A stretch of DNA of 64,000 nt from Planctomicrobium piriforme (GCA_945860955.1 CAMATH010000014.1:1-64000); one strand, 5' to 3'. Shown: positions 9,501-20,109, counted from the stretch's first letter. The notes: a model not told the origin generated them from the sequence alone. Numbers and translations are program-made.

Positions 9501-10065
9501 GATCCGGGGGGCGGGGAACATTCTGGGGACCGAGCAAAGCGGCCACATCGCCGCCGTCGGGTATGAACTGTATTGCCAACTGTTGGAGACCGCCGTCCGC
9601 AAACTGAAGCAAGAGCCGCTCAAAGAGACGGCGCACGTGGCGATTGACCTTCCGGTCGAGGCGTTTATTCCCACCGAGTACATACCGGCGGGCCGACCGA
9701 AAATCGAAGCGTATCGCCGGTTCTCGCGGATTGCGAGTTTTGAGGAGCTCGAGGAATTGACCGCCGAGCTGGTCGACCGGTTCGGCCAGCTCCCCGAGCC
9801 GGTGGAGAGGCTGGTTGAGTTGAAGCGGATCCAGCTTCTGGCGCAGCCGTGGCAGTTGGACGACATTCATCTGGAACCGGGGTTTCTGGTTCTGGGCTAC
9901 CGCAATCCCTTGCGGTTGAAGCAATTGGTACGGGCCTCAGGGAACCGACTGCGCGTGGTCGACCAAAGGAGCGCGTATCTGCCTTTGGCCGATGAAGTCG
10001 CGTCGGGACGCAAGTTGTTGGTGGTGGTAAAAACGCTGTTGCAGCAATCGGCCATTCCGGTGTAG
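6520..10065 (+). CDS. mfd: Transcription-repair coupling factor Mfd
   Basis: The 1181-residue protein is a DNA translocase that removes stalled RNA polymerase and recruits UvrA. The N-terminal UvrB-like part (about 1-350) contains an insert rich in Lys, Pro and Ala around residues 147-185. The RNA-polymerase-interacting and CarD-like region comes next (SFLELKEGDLVVHLMKGIARY). The SF2 motor carries Walker A GDVGYGKTEVAMRAAF, the DEEQRFG box, TATPIPRTLHLSL and GRVGRYKHRAYCYLL. The C-terminal TRCF domain contains YIPAGRPKIEAYRR. Length agrees with the family. The start is the ATG at which homology begins; the frame is open further upstream, through the inverted repeat. The gene diverges from the SDR gene and is followed by a PpiC-type lipoprotein. 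Confidence 0.98.
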   Translation: MSSATRNDAELAALTEVIRQSPGFADVLQALDAGRPALVDGAWGSASALTCAALLPPQQETGDATASVAPDGGPVLLIVLPRISDVDDFADDLAGFARRTPLVLPAWEAVPSEERADDPVFAGRIRILREFDRPVRMPEPVAASAVPAKSKVGPGIRGMLKRKKGDEAETSPAVAVPQSASPPRPKRIVVTSIAALLQPVPDRAELERATRTLKVGDTLEPEDLVRWLIDRGFSRVPAIELPGEFCVHGGIVDVFPFAETDPVRIEFFGDQIESLRRFDVETQRKIEDLKTLSMLVAGRKKSDEPAAEEASEEDDEALIALANFARRRSAPPPAAVTGEAHTADWLPAGSWVALVDLVELTNEGRQYLQRLSNPRGYYTVDATLARLNRLPIVTVSGISEHGYETSCHLRVESVERFQAPAAEIVAELDQLVAADERVLLACHNAGEKHRVTELFAASKLTQHGRLRVCEGRLVRGFRLVDERLIVLSDHELFHRREVRRTTRKQTASTAARAIDSFLELKEGDLVVHLMKGIARYRGMQMLSKDDQQEEHLVLEFKEGARVYVPVSLIHLVQKYVGGAKSAPSLSPLTGTAWEKKKQAAAAAIADLAGDMLALQAARDSKPGIASPPDSHWQREFEEAFPYDETPDQLTSIDALKQDMQRPRPMDRLICGDVGYGKTEVAMRAAFKAIDSGRQVAVLVPTTVLAEQHYRTFSERMAEFPFQIDVLSRFRTKKEQRGVLERLETGTIDLVVGTHRIVSPDVKFSDLGLLIIDEEQRFGVEAKEMLKKLRLEVDVLTLTATPIPRTLHLSLLGLRDISNLQTPPQDRVAVETRVCRYDSDLIRRAIVRELNRGGQIYFVHNRVYNIETIADQLQAIVPEARIGIVHGQMGEEELEATMVAFVNHRLDILVATTIIESGLDIPNANTIFIHQADKYGLADLHQLRGRVGRYKHRAYCYLLLEAGQSLTGTAARRLKAIEEFSELGAGFKIAMRDLEIRGAGNILGTEQSGHIAAVGYELYCQLLETAVRKLKQEPLKETAHVAIDLPVEAFIPTEYIPAGRPKIEAYRRFSRIASFEELEELTAELVDRFGQLPEPVERLVELKRIQLLAQPWQLDDIHLEPGFLVLGYRNPLRLKQLVRASGNRLRVVDQRSAYLPLADEVASGRKLLVVVKTLLQQSAIPV

Positions 10066-10256
10066 ACTCCGCGCCCCCTCATAAGAACTCGACTCTCCTC
10101 ACCGCGCCCAACGGGGAGTGTCCGAGCCCGCTTCCCGCCGAACAATCCCCCTTCCGTCACTTCAACCCCACCGGCCCCCTCTGATGGATTGGCTGTGAAT
10201 GGGACGCCTTCCGCGCGTCTTCCCCACACCAACTTGGGCCGGCCATCGAACGACTC

Positions 10257-11495
10257 ATGGACGAGCATCTGATTCCGCCGAATCGACCGTTGCTGGTCAG
10301 CGCGACACTTCTGATGGCCGCGCTCGCGGGCTGCGAAGGCTCTGGCTCAAAGGTCAAGGATCCCGTCGTCCCCCCTCCGCCCCGGCGGATTTCGATGGAC
10401 GACACTCCCGACCCCCGGCGATCGAAAGGGGACGATTCCGACGAAACGGCGGTCGCTTCCACCGATGGCTGGAAGCAGATGGGGAAATCGAAGGATGTGA
10501 AGCTCTCGGGCGGGGCGGTTGGCAGTCAAGACGAAGTCGCGGTCGCGTCGGTGGGGATGCCACTGTCTAAGGGTGAGGTCGCCGCCATCGTCAATGGCCG
10601 GCCCATCTTCTACGACGATGTCGCCGTCCGTGCGACACCCCAGTTGAAGCAGGCCAAGGCCCAGCTTTCGCCGGTCGAATATCGCAAATTCCGCCGGATG
10701 GTCGTCGAGAAATACCTGGAACCGTACATCGAACGCGAACTGCTGCTGCAGGCATTGCGTCGCAAGCTCAAGCCGGAACAGTTCGACAGTCTGCAAAAAG
10801 GGTTGAACAAGCAGGTTGACGAAGATCTCAAGCAAGAGATGGAGCGGCTCGGCGTCAGCAGCATCGGGGAACTCGAAGTCGAACTGCGGAAATCGGATTT
10901 GTCGGTCGAAGCGATGCGAACGATGATTCGCAACCAGAAAATGGCCGAGCAGTTTCTGGCCAGCCGGGCGATACCCCGAGATGGTTTCGACCGTCCCGAT
11001 CTGGTCGCCTTCTATCAAGAGAATCTCGACAAGTACCGGATCGAAGCGCGGGTCCGCTGGCAGCAGATTCAGCTCACCTATTCCAAGAACGGCGGCCCGA
11101 AGAAGACAGAGGAACTCGCGAAACAACTGATCGCGCAACTCAAGTCGGGTGTCAGTTTCGACGAACTGGCCAAGAAGCACTCCGACGGCATCAACAGTGA
11201 CAAGGGGGGCGTTCGCGACTGGACGACGCAGGGGAGTCTCGCGGCGGAAGAGGTCGACAAACTGCTGTTCGAGTTGCCGATTGATGGCATCAGCGGTCCG
11301 ATGAAGATTAAAGACTCGATCTGGATCGTGAAGGTGATGGACCGGGACGAAGCCCGGCACAAGCCGTTCGAAGAGGTTCAGAACGAAATCAAGGAAGATT
11401 TGCGAAAGGCGCGATTCGCCAATTCGGTCAAAGACATTTTGAAGGAATTGCGGGATCAGTCGACAATCTGGCTATTCCCTGAAGATGGCAACTGA
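10257..11495 (+). CDS. PpiC/SurA-type peptidyl-prolyl isomerase lipoprotein
   Basis: The 412-residue protein has a lipoprotein signal with the lipobox LAGC (Cys26), so it is probably anchored to a membrane facing the periplasm. A Pro/Asp-rich linker follows. A SurA-N-like segment begins near VNGRPIFYDDV, and a parvulin (PpiC) domain lies at about residues 265-375, with blocks such as ELAKKHSDGINSDKGGVRDW and ISGPMKIKDSIWIVKV. The expected job is folding or quality control of exported proteins. The gene lies 191 nt after mfd in the same direction and converges with the DUF1501 gene. Confidence 0.92.
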   Translation: MDEHLIPPNRPLLVSATLLMAALAGCEGSGSKVKDPVVPPPPRRISMDDTPDPRRSKGDDSDETAVASTDGWKQMGKSKDVKLSGGAVGSQDEVAVASVGMPLSKGEVAAIVNGRPIFYDDVAVRATPQLKQAKAQLSPVEYRKFRRMVVEKYLEPYIERELLLQALRRKLKPEQFDSLQKGLNKQVDEDLKQEMERLGVSSIGELEVELRKSDLSVEAMRTMIRNQKMAEQFLASRAIPRDGFDRPDLVAFYQENLDKYRIEARVRWQQIQLTYSKNGGPKKTEELAKQLIAQLKSGVSFDELAKKHSDGINSDKGGVRDWTTQGSLAAEEVDKLLFELPIDGISGPMKIKDSIWIVKVMDRDEARHKPFEEVQNEIKEDLRKARFANSVKDILKELRDQSTIWLFPEDGN

Positions 11496-11526
11496 GACGG
11501 ACGAACCGGTTGCGTTGGAACCCTCT

Positions 11527-11541
11527 GCCGGCAAAGCCGGC
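11527..11541. terminator. Short hairpin between convergent genes
   Basis: A perfect 6-bp stem GCCGGC (11527-11532) pairs with GCCGGC (11536-11541) around AAA, located between the convergent ppiC-like and DUF1501 genes. There is no T-run, so it is only a candidate bidirectional terminator. Confidence 0.3.
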
Positions 11542-11584
11542 GTGAAACCCGAGCGACTGCCGGGCCATTGAACGCAACGGGATA

Positions 11585-13006
11585 TTATGCGAGCAGCTCG
11601 CCCACAATCTCGGCTCCCGTCACGCTCGCGTCACTGAGGCTGGCGTCGCGCCCTTCAAACGGAAATGTCAACTTGCGATGGTCCAGACCGAGTCGGTCCA
11701 ACAGTGTCGCATGCAAATCGTGGACAGTGACGACCTTGTCGACTGATTTGTAGGCGAAATCGTCGGTTCCCCCATGCACATAACCGGGCTTGAAACCTCC
11801 ACCAGCGATCCATAAGGAAAAGGCGTGACGGTTGTGGTCGCGGCCGTCCGTCCCTTGCGATACCGGAAGTCGACCAAATTCGCCGGTCCAGATCACAATC
11901 GTCGAGTCGAGCAACCCCCTCCGCTTGAGGTCGGTCACCAGTGCCGCGCTCGGTTGATCCGACATCGCGCACAACGACTTCAAACTGTCCGCGTTTTTGC
12001 TGTGCGTGTCCCAAGGCTGGCCATTGTGGACAAGCTGCACAAACCGCACTCCTTTTTCCACCAGGCGACGAGCCAGCAGGCACCGCGCCCCATACTCCGC
12101 CGAGGCCGGGTTGTCGAGACCGTACAACTCCCGAGTCTCGGCGGTCTCCCCCGACAGATCCGCGACTTCGGGAACGGACGACTGCATCCGGGCCGCGATT
12201 TCAAAATTGCGAATCCGCGCCGCCAGTTCGGTACTTTCCGGATACGCCGCCATGTGTCTGCGGTTCAGTTTCTCCAGAAACGCCAATTGATTCTTGCGAG
12301 CCGCCGGCGTGACTCCGGACGGCGTCTCCAAGTTGTGGACCGGCGAGGCCCCCGACCGAAACATCGTCCCCTGATTGATCGCAGGGAGGAATCCCGACGA
12401 CCAGTTCTTTTCGCCATCGACGGGCAATCCTTTCGGATCGGATAGCACGACATACGCGGGCAGGTTCTCGTTTTCTGTCCCGAGGGCATAGGTGACCCAC
12501 GAACCCCAGACCGGCAGACCCGCGAACAGTTTGCCGTTGTGAATCAGTCGCAACGCCGCTTCATGGTCGACCGACTCGGTGTTCATCGAACGCACCAGAG
12601 TCAAATCGTCGGCGATCGCCCCAAGCCGTGGCATGAGTTCGCACAACTCCATCCCGCACTGCCCTTGCTTGATGAACTTGTAGGGACTGCCGAGAACGTT
12701 TCCTTTTTGTTTGTCGAAGTGGGCTTCGACTTCCCCCGCCGGATAGGGCTGACCGCTGTATTTGTTGAGCGCCGGCTTGGGATCAAACAGATCCATCTGG
12801 CTGGGGCCGCCATGTTGAAACAGGCAGATCACCGCTTTTGCCCGCCCCTGCCCTGTTTCGGCCGGGTGATTCTTCCGGTCGTCCCCCAATGCCCCCCCAC
12901 TTCGCGTCAACAACTGAGCCAGAGCCAGAGCCCCGATGCTGCCGGCGTAATTACCCAACCAGGCGCGACGAGAGAGTGCGGCGTCGGAGTTCAACAGGTC
13001 GAACAT
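11585..13006 (-). CDS. DUF1501 domain-containing protein
   Basis: This 473-residue protein belongs to the DUF1501 family, abundant in planctomycetes and related to the alkaline-phosphatase/sulfatase superfamily. The N-terminus has a twin-arginine-like leader (SRRAWLGNY followed by a hydrophobic stretch), so export through Tat is likely. Characteristic blocks are CLFQHGGPSQMDLFDPKP, RSMNTESVDHEAALRL, TIVIWTGEFGRLPVSQG and GRDHNRHAFSLWIAGGG, ending with the TVHDLHATLLDRLGLDH segment. The Met chosen begins the leader; homology does not extend to the earlier in-frame Met. These genes are usually paired with DUF1549/DUF1553 genes, but none is next to this one. The substrate is unknown. Confidence 0.93.
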   Translation of the reverse strand: MFDLLNSDAALSRRAWLGNYAGSIGALALAQLLTRSGGALGDDRKNHPAETGQGRAKAVICLFQHGGPSQMDLFDPKPALNKYSGQPYPAGEVEAHFDKQKGNVLGSPYKFIKQGQCGMELCELMPRLGAIADDLTLVRSMNTESVDHEAALRLIHNGKLFAGLPVWGSWVTYALGTENENLPAYVVLSDPKGLPVDGEKNWSSGFLPAINQGTMFRSGASPVHNLETPSGVTPAARKNQLAFLEKLNRRHMAAYPESTELAARIRNFEIAARMQSSVPEVADLSGETAETRELYGLDNPASAEYGARCLLARRLVEKGVRFVQLVHNGQPWDTHSKNADSLKSLCAMSDQPSAALVTDLKRRGLLDSTIVIWTGEFGRLPVSQGTDGRDHNRHAFSLWIAGGGFKPGYVHGGTDDFAYKSVDKVVTVHDLHATLLDRLGLDHRKLTFPFEGRDASLSDASVTGAEIVGELLA

Positions 13007-13121
13007 GGAACGGCTTCGGTTTCGCGGGAGGAATCCGGTCGGCGCGCCGCCCCGGTCAGCCGGCGGACGCACGCATCAACTCCCCGTGATTCTACCGCAG
13101 CGCCCGACTGCGATTCCAGAC

Positions 13122-13340
13122 TCACTCGTCGCCGAACTCGTCGTCTAAACCCTGGTGTTCCAGTTCCTCCCTGAGTCGTTCTGGAGAAAGTTCATCAACG
13201 ATCTGGTACTGACCTTTCGACCATCGCAACAGGTCAATCTGCCGACAGCGTTCGGAACAGAACGGAAAATATCGGTTTCCGCCCGGTTCCGGCGGTGGCG
13301 CGGGCTTGTCACAAATCGGGCAGGTGAGCGGACGAATCAT
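13122..13340 (-). CDS. yacG: YacG-type zinc-binding protein (DNA gyrase inhibitor family)
   Basis: A 72-residue protein with the YacG pattern: CPICDKP near the N-terminus, then PFCSERCRQIDLLRW, which together give four zinc-binding cysteines, and an acidic C-terminal tail. E. coli YacG binds GyrB and inhibits gyrase; whether this protein does so is inference from family. Its ATG overlaps the stop of the preceding zinc-ribbon gene (ATGA), so it is the last gene of the chaperone operon. Confidence 0.9.
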   Translation of the reverse strand: MIRPLTCPICDKPAPPPEPGGNRYFPFCSERCRQIDLLRWSKGQYQIVDELSPERLREELEHQGLDDEFGDE

Positions 13341-13648
13341 TTCTTGTCGCCCGATGAACCCGAGTCGCTCTTCCCTCCCTTGGAATCGCCCTTCGATTCA
13401 CTCTTCGACTCCGAGGCGGCACTCGCCGACTTCGAATCGGCGTCGGACGCTTTCTTGTACGAATCGCTGCGGTAGTCAGTCTGGTAAAAGCCCGAACCCT
13501 TGAAGATGATCCCCGCTCCGGGGCCAATCCGTCGCCGGGCCTTTTTCTTCTTGCACTCCGGGCACTTCTTCGTCGCCTCAGCCATCATCGACTGAAACTC
13601 TTCCCACACGTGCCCGCAGGCGTCGCAAACGTAATCGTAGGTTGGCAT
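13337..13648 (-). CDS. FmdB-family zinc-ribbon protein
   Basis: The 103-residue protein opens with MPTYDYVCDACGHVWEE and continues with KKCPECKKKKARRRI, giving the two CxxC knuckles of the FmdB/CxxC_CxxC_SSSS family. A GxGFYQTDYR block follows, and then a low-complexity Ser/Lys/Asp/Gly tail of about 40 residues. Family members are often found near chaperone and ribosomal genes; the function is unproven. It lies 28 nt after grpE and overlaps yacG by 4 nt. Confidence 0.9.
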   Translation of the reverse strand: MPTYDYVCDACGHVWEEFQSMMAEATKKCPECKKKKARRRIGPGAGIIFKGSGFYQTDYRSDSYKKASDADSKSASAASESKSESKGDSKGGKSDSGSSGDKK

Positions 13649-13676
13649 GGTCTGCTGTCTGAAGTTTCGGAAGAGG

Positions 13677-14231
13677 TCAGGACGGGGGAGCCGCCACGAT
13701 GACCGTGCTGGGACGGACCACGCGGTCGTGCATCTGGTAACCCCGTTCGTACTCCACGAGAACGGTCATCGGGGGATGCTCGGCGCTGGGAACCTGTTGG
13801 ATCGCGCGATGGACGTTGGGATCGAATGCTTTTCCGACCGATTCGATCGTCGTAATCTGGTGCTTCGCCAGAATGTCGTCGAACTGTCGGGCGACCATCT
13901 GCACGCCCAGGACAAGTTGGCTGGCATCGGTCGCGGTCTTCGAGGCTTCCAGAGCGCGCTGCAGGTTGTCGAGCGCCGGGAGCAAATCCTCGGCGAGCGG
14001 CAGAGCGGAGAATTTTCGCTGCTCGTCCGCCTCCTTGCGCATCCGCCGACGGTAATTGTCGAGGTCGGCGAGCGCCAGCATCCACTTCTGCAAACTCGCG
14101 TCGCGCTCGGCGAGCGCAAATTCGAGTTGCTTTTCCAGGCTCACGCCCCCACCGGTCGCCGCCTCCGCAGGAGCTTCATTCACGACCGGTTCCGTCTCTG
14201 ATTGGGCTGGGGCTTCTTCGGGATCATTCAC
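13677..14231 (-). CDS. grpE: GrpE nucleotide exchange factor
   Basis: A 184-residue GrpE, the exchange factor of DnaK. An acidic, Ala/Glu/Pro-rich N-terminus precedes the long dimerisation helix with the family block DLDNYRRRMRKEADEQRKF, and the beta-rich head ends in FDPNVHRAIQQVPS and GYQMHDRVVRPSTVIV. The start is a GTG that overlaps the dnaJ stop as GTGA, which suggests translational coupling. dnaK itself is not in this window. Confidence 0.96.
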   Translation of the reverse strand: MNDPEEAPAQSETEPVVNEAPAEAATGGGVSLEKQLEFALAERDASLQKWMLALADLDNYRRRMRKEADEQRKFSALPLAEDLLPALDNLQRALEASKTATDASQLVLGVQMVARQFDDILAKHQITTIESVGKAFDPNVHRAIQQVPSAEHPPMTVLVEYERGYQMHDRVVRPSTVIVAAPPS

Positions 14232-15394
14232 GGTTGTTCCTCCGATTCATCCGAGGCAACGAATAGACTCTTCAGCTTTTCCAAAAACGATTTCTGGTGC
14301 GAGCTGACATTTTTGTGTTCCAGTTCCGCAAGTTCGCGAATCAGTTCTTCCTGTCGCGGACCGAGTTTTCGTGGGATCTCCACCTGCACCTCGACCAGCA
14401 CATCTCCCTTGCGCTGCGTCTGGTAGTGCGGCATTCCCTGCCGGGCGATTTTCAATACGTCTCCCGGTTGCGTCCCAGGCGGGATTTCGAGGACGTGCTT
14501 TCCGTCCAGCAAGGGGATTTCGAAGCTCGTTCCGAGCGCCGCCTGGGTGAAACTGATCGGCACAGTGCAGTGCAGATTCGAACCATCGCGCTCGAAGAGG
14601 GGATGGGGCTTGATGTGAAGTTCGCAATACAGATCGCCGCGTGGCCCTCCCCGATCACCAGGGTCCCCCTCGCCACGAAGACACAATTGCATGCCATCTT
14701 CGACCCCTGCCGGGACGCGAACATCCAGCCGGGCCCGCTTCGACTTTCGGCCACTCCCACTGCACGAACCGCATTTTTCGCGGACCACCTCACCCGCCCC
14801 TTTACAGGCCGGGCAAGTCGTTTGAATCCGGAAAAACGCCTGCTGCTGGATCACCTGGCCGCGACCGCCGCAGTAGTCGCACTTGACCGGACTCGAGCCG
14901 GCCTTGGCTCCCGATCCCTTGCAGTCCTCGCACAACTCGTCGCGGTCGACTTCAACGGTTTTGGAGCAGCCGAACGCGGCTTCTTTTAGTTCCAATTGAA
15001 TCCGGCAGCGGAGACTGTCTCCTTTCGACGCACGCGGACCACCGCGCCCGCCTCCACCCCGCTGCGCCCCGCCGAATAGTCCCTCGAACACTCCCCCAAA
15101 CGCTCCAAAGATCTCTTCGAGATCCTGAAAGCCGGCGGTCGGACCGCGTCCGCCCCCACCACCTCGGGAAAACGCGTCGTGACCCAAGCGGTCGTAAAGC
15201 TGGCGCTTGTCGTCATTCGACAACACGTCGTACGCTTCGGCAGCTTCCTTAAATCGATCCACCGCCTCGTCGTCGCCTGGATTGCGATCCGGATGATTGG
15301 CGGCGGCGGCTTTACGATAGGCGCGCTTGATCTCGTCGGCGGAGGCGGATTTCGCCACCCCCAGTACCTCGTAGTAATCGCGCTTCGCAGGCAT
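14228..15394 (-). CDS. dnaJ: Chaperone DnaJ
   Basis: A full-length type I (class A) DnaJ of 388 residues that stimulates DnaK ATPase. The J-domain contains the HPD motif in AAANHPDRNPG. It is followed by a Gly/Phe-rich region, four CxxCxGxG zinc motifs (CEDCKGSG, CDYCGGRG, CPACKGAG, CGSCSGSG) and the C-terminal substrate-binding domains, ending in a short acidic tail. A second in-frame ATG 12 nt upstream (15406) is an equally possible start; neither has a clear Shine-Dalgarno. It lies between the second groEL and grpE in the chaperone operon. Confidence 0.97.
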   Translation of the reverse strand: MPAKRDYYEVLGVAKSASADEIKRAYRKAAAANHPDRNPGDDEAVDRFKEAAEAYDVLSNDDKRQLYDRLGHDAFSRGGGGGRGPTAGFQDLEEIFGAFGGVFEGLFGGAQRGGGGRGGPRASKGDSLRCRIQLELKEAAFGCSKTVEVDRDELCEDCKGSGAKAGSSPVKCDYCGGRGQVIQQQAFFRIQTTCPACKGAGEVVREKCGSCSGSGRKSKRARLDVRVPAGVEDGMQLCLRGEGDPGDRGGPRGDLYCELHIKPHPLFERDGSNLHCTVPISFTQAALGTSFEIPLLDGKHVLEIPPGTQPGDVLKIARQGMPHYQTQRKGDVLVEVQVEIPRKLGPRQEELIRELAELEHKNVSSHQKSFLEKLKSLFVASDESEEQP

Positions 15395-15482
15395 GGTCGC
15401 TGGCATGGTCTGGACGGCATAAGGAAACGGGCCACCCGCGCGGGGTGGCCCGTTTGTAACGAGCGGTCTGAACGCGATCCGC

Positions 15483-17108
<1,626 letters not shown>

Positions 17109-17147
17109 GCCTCAAACTCCTCGGGAAGATCTCTGCGGAAGGGAAAA

Positions 17148-17441
17148 CTAGACAAGCTTGGCGAGAATGTCGCTCTCGCGCAGGATCTTCACATCCTTGC
17201 CGTCGACTTCGATGTCGGTGCCGCCATACTTGCTGAACAGCACTTCGTCACCAACCACAACGGCCAAAGGCGAACGCTCGCCACTGTCCATCATCCGGCC
17301 GGGACCGACAGCGGTCACCTTGCCACGCTGGGGCTTTTCTTTCGCCGTGTCGGGGAGAACGATTCCACCGGCAGTGGTGGTCTCGGCTTCCATGGGCTGA
17401 ACAACCACGCGGTCATCAAGCGGCTTCAACGTCGTTGCCAT
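17148..17441 (-). CDS. groES: Co-chaperonin GroES
   Basis: A 97-residue GroES ring subunit that caps GroEL. The family pattern is clear: [15 protein letters not shown], then [24 protein letters not shown], then [20 protein letters not shown] and a C-terminal DILA. The mobile loop (TTAGGIVLP) is intact. It sits between two groEL genes, so it may serve both. Confidence 0.97.
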   Translation of the reverse strand: MATTLKPLDDRVVVQPMEAETTTAGGIVLPDTAKEKPQRGKVTAVGPGRMMDSGERSPLAVVVGDEVLFSKYGGTDIEVDGKDVKILRESDILAKLV

Positions 17442-17548
17442 TGCGTATTACTCCAGTTCCAGAGTGAGGTTCTTGCAGTTGTGTCTAAGTCTTCGAAATC
17501 AAGCAGCCAGCGGAATGCGATTGCGTGAGCGAATCGGATTGAGGAAAC

Positions 17549-19246
17549 CTACATCCCCATATCCATTCCACCCATGCCTCCCATGCCACCCATTCCGCCC
17601 ATGCCACCCATCCCCCCCATGCCGCCGCCATCGTGGTGATGGTCGTGATGGGAATCTTCTTCCTTCTTCGGTTCGTCAACGATGACCGAATCGGTCGTCA
17701 GCAACAGACACGCAACGCTGGCGGCATTCTGCAATGCCGAGCGGGTGACCTTCGTCGGGTCAACGATGCCGGCGTCAAACATGTCGCCGTACGTGTCGTT
17801 GAGCGCGTCGTAGCCGTGGGTCTTCGTCTTCAGCTTGCGAACGTTGTTCGCCACCACCGAACCGTCAAGGCCGGCATTGGTGGCGATGTACCGCAGGGGA
17901 ATCTCCAGCACGTTCTGGACGATCTTGCCACCGAACCGCTCGTCTCCTTCGAGACCCAGCTTTTCGATGCCCGCACCACACCGCATCAGTGCGACGCCAC
18001 CACCGGGGACGATCCCCTCTTCGAGCGCGGCACGAGTCGCGGCGAGCGCGTCTTCAATCAGGTCTTTCCGCTCCTTCATGGCGGTTTCGGTCGCGGCACC
18101 GACGTTAATCTGCGCCACACCACCGGCCAGTTTCGCCAGACGTTCCTGCAGCTTCTCGCGGTCGTATTCGCTGTCGGTCTCTTTGACCTCGCGGCGAATC
18201 TGTTCCGCACGACCTTCGATCTCGGCCTTGGAACCACCGCCCTTCACGACGGTGGTGTTCTCGGCGTCAATGTTGATCTTCTTCGCGGTTCCCAAGTCGC
18301 CGAGCGTGACATTCTCGAGCTTGATTCCCAGGTCTTTGAAAATCGCCTTGCCGCCGGTCAGCACGGCGATATCGCCGAGCATCGCCTTACGACGGTCGCC
18401 ATAGCCGGGGGCTTTCACAGCCGCCACGGAGATGATGCCGCGGAGCTTGTTGACCACCAGCGTCGAGAGGGCTTCCCCTTCGATATCTTCGGCGATGATC
18501 AGCAGCGGCACGCGGGCCTTCGAGATCTTTTCGAGCAAAGGAACCAGCGATTTGGCGCTGGTGATCTTCTCTTCGTAAATCAGGATGCGGCAGTTTTCCA
18601 GTTCGCAGGTCTGCTCGTCCTGATCGGTGACGAAATGCGGCGACAGGTAGCCGCGATCAAACTGCATCCCCTCGACCAATTCGACGGAGGTGCTGGCCTG
18701 ACGGCCTTCCTCAACCGTGATCACGCCATCTTTGCCGACTTGAACCAGAGCCGAGGCGAGAATGCCCCCGATTTCCGGGTCATTGTTGCCGGCGATGGTC
18801 GCGACGGTCTGAGTCGCCTTCTTGTCCTTGGCGTCAACGCTCTTCGAGAGCTTTTTCAGCTCTTCGACGACCGCCAGAACCGCCTTTTGGATGCCGCGGG
18901 AGAGCGACATCGGGTCGGCACCACTTGCGAGGTACTTCAGACCCTCTTTGTAGATGGCTTCGGCAAGGATCGTGGCGGTGGTTGTTCCGTCACCGGCGAC
19001 ATCGCTGGTCTTCGACGCCGCCTCCTTCACCAGTTGAGCCCCCATATTCTCGAATGCGTCTTCGAGGTCAATATCCTCCGCGACGGTGACACCGTCTTTG
19101 GTGACCTTGGGAGCGCCCCACCCCTTGTCGAGCACGGCATTTCGGCCGCGGGGGCCCAGCGTGCTTCCGACAGCGCGGGCGAGCTTGCCGACCCCTGCCA
19201 GCAGACTCTTATGCACATCCTCATCGAAGATCATCAGTTTCGCCAC
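17549..19246 (-). CDS. groEL: Chaperonin GroEL, first copy with His-rich and GGM tail
   Basis: A 565-residue chaperonin and the first gene of the chaperone operon. [12 protein letters not shown] and the equatorial and apical blocks are intact. The C-terminus has a His/Asp-rich segment ([11 protein letters not shown]) and then a run of Gly-Gly-Met repeats ending in MDMGM, the usual flexible GroEL tail that lies inside the cavity. The His cluster before it may bind metal. Translation starts at GTG with a good Shine-Dalgarno. 107 nt separate it from groES. Confidence 0.97.
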   Translation of the reverse strand: MAKLMIFDEDVHKSLLAGVGKLARAVGSTLGPRGRNAVLDKGWGAPKVTKDGVTVAEDIDLEDAFENMGAQLVKEAASKTSDVAGDGTTTATILAEAIYKEGLKYLASGADPMSLSRGIQKAVLAVVEELKKLSKSVDAKDKKATQTVATIAGNNDPEIGGILASALVQVGKDGVITVEEGRQASTSVELVEGMQFDRGYLSPHFVTDQDEQTCELENCRILIYEEKITSAKSLVPLLEKISKARVPLLIIAEDIEGEALSTLVVNKLRGIISVAAVKAPGYGDRRKAMLGDIAVLTGGKAIFKDLGIKLENVTLGDLGTAKKINIDAENTTVVKGGGSKAEIEGRAEQIRREVKETDSEYDREKLQERLAKLAGGVAQINVGAATETAMKERKDLIEDALAATRAALEEGIVPGGGVALMRCGAGIEKLGLEGDERFGGKIVQNVLEIPLRYIATNAGLDGSVVANNVRKLKTKTHGYDALNDTYGDMFDAGIVDPTKVTRSALQNAASVACLLLTTDSVIVDEPKKEEDSHHDHHHDGGGMGGMGGMGGMGGMGGMGGMDMGM

Positions 19247-19716
19247 AGCTTCTCCTCAACGAATAGAGACTCTCAGCCAGTTCAACACGTGCGTGTTCGC
19301 GTGGTTCCGAATTCTGCCTGAACCACAAAGCAATCGCTGTGCCAAGCAGACAGGAAACGCGCAAGCATCAATGGCTTAACGATTTACACGGCGTACGCCG
19401 AAATTCGGCAGGCTGTCAGTCTGCCAAACTGACAGGTCCGCCGTGAGGTTTCCCTCCTGACTGACAGTTTTGTCGCGGCCCCTGGGACTCATTGCCGGGC
19501 ACGGAGCCGTGAACGACGACTGGCTCGGTATTCGGGCGTGATCAGTCTCTTTAACGTCGGACCCTGCCTAGAGACTGTCATTGGCGATCGAACGATTCTG
19601 TCGTACTCGGATCCCTAGAATCCGCAACCGTTGCCACCTTGTCCCGCCAGCTCGTATCGCGATATCGTACACTCTCGACTCTCAGTCACCGATGGAATCC
19701 TTTGGAAAGCCCTCTC
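19247..19716. other. Divergent promoter region of the chaperone operon with palindromes
   Basis: No gene is visible in these 470 nt. They hold a perfect 12-bp palindrome CGGCGTACGCCG (19389-19400), and an inverted repeat with 8-bp arms CTGTCAGT (19413-19420) and ACTGACAG (19428-19435) whose right arm recurs at 19460-19467. I found no CIRCE element (TTAGCACTC-N9-GAGTGCTAA), so regulation by a standard HrcA site is not supported. Confidence 0.6.
19251..19257 (-). promoter_or_regulatory. Shine-Dalgarno for a GTG-started groEL
   Basis: On the minus strand the sequence GAGGAGA ends 4 nt before the GTG start of the first groEL. This supports GTG rather than the ATG four codons further in. Confidence 0.7.
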
Positions 19717-20109
19717 ATGAGTTCCGACGATCGCAAACCGTGTCCCGTGTGCGGCGAGGCGATCGCCGCCAGTGCCCGAAAGTGCCGATTTTGCGGCGAG
19801 GAATTCGGTTCCGTCAAAAAAGAGGAGGAGGGAGATTCAACCGGCGGCTTAATCCCCTACAAGAACGCCCCGGCGCTGATCGCGTACTATTGCGGTCTGT
19901 TCTCGATATTCCCCTGTTTTCCACTGGGCTGGGTCGCGTTTATCATGGGAATCAAGGGACTGAACAAGGTGAAGAAAGAGCCGCAAGTCCGGGGGACGGT
20001 CCACGCCTGGATCGGGATTATCATGGGCGGGCTTTTTGGCTCGATTTGGACGTTGGTCACTCTCGGCAGTATCGCGGCTTTGGTCTTCGGGCACACAACC
20101 CGCCCCTGA
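19717..20109 (+). CDS. Small zinc-ribbon membrane protein (DUF4190-like)
   Basis: A 130-residue protein. A zinc ribbon at the N-terminus (CPVCGEAIAASARKCRFCG) is followed by an acidic linker and two hydrophobic helices, YYCGLFSIFPCFPLGWVAFIMG and IGIIMGGLFGSIWTLVTLG with a further hydrophobic stretch. The pattern, with a GIKGL/GxxH turn between helices, resembles DUF4190-type small membrane proteins. The ATG at 19717 is preferred because it places the ribbon at the N-terminus. It precedes the GTPase gene by 31 nt and is probably cotranscribed with it. The function is unknown. Confidence 0.8.
   Translation: MSSDDRKPCPVCGEAIAASARKCRFCGEEFGSVKKEEEGDSTGGLIPYKNAPALIAYYCGLFSIFPCFPLGWVAFIMGIKGLNKVKKEPQVRGTVHAWIGIIMGGLFGSIWTLVTLGSIAALVFGHTTRP

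Noticed and set aside
8275-9924. Long open frame antisense to mfd
   Set aside because: It is a composition effect of the high-GC mfd gene; the translation has no recognisable domain, and mfd on the other strand is unambiguous.
19247-19716. CIRCE/HrcA operator upstream of groEL
   Set aside because: I searched for TTAGCACTC-N9-GAGTGCTAA and near variants and found none; the palindromes present are different.
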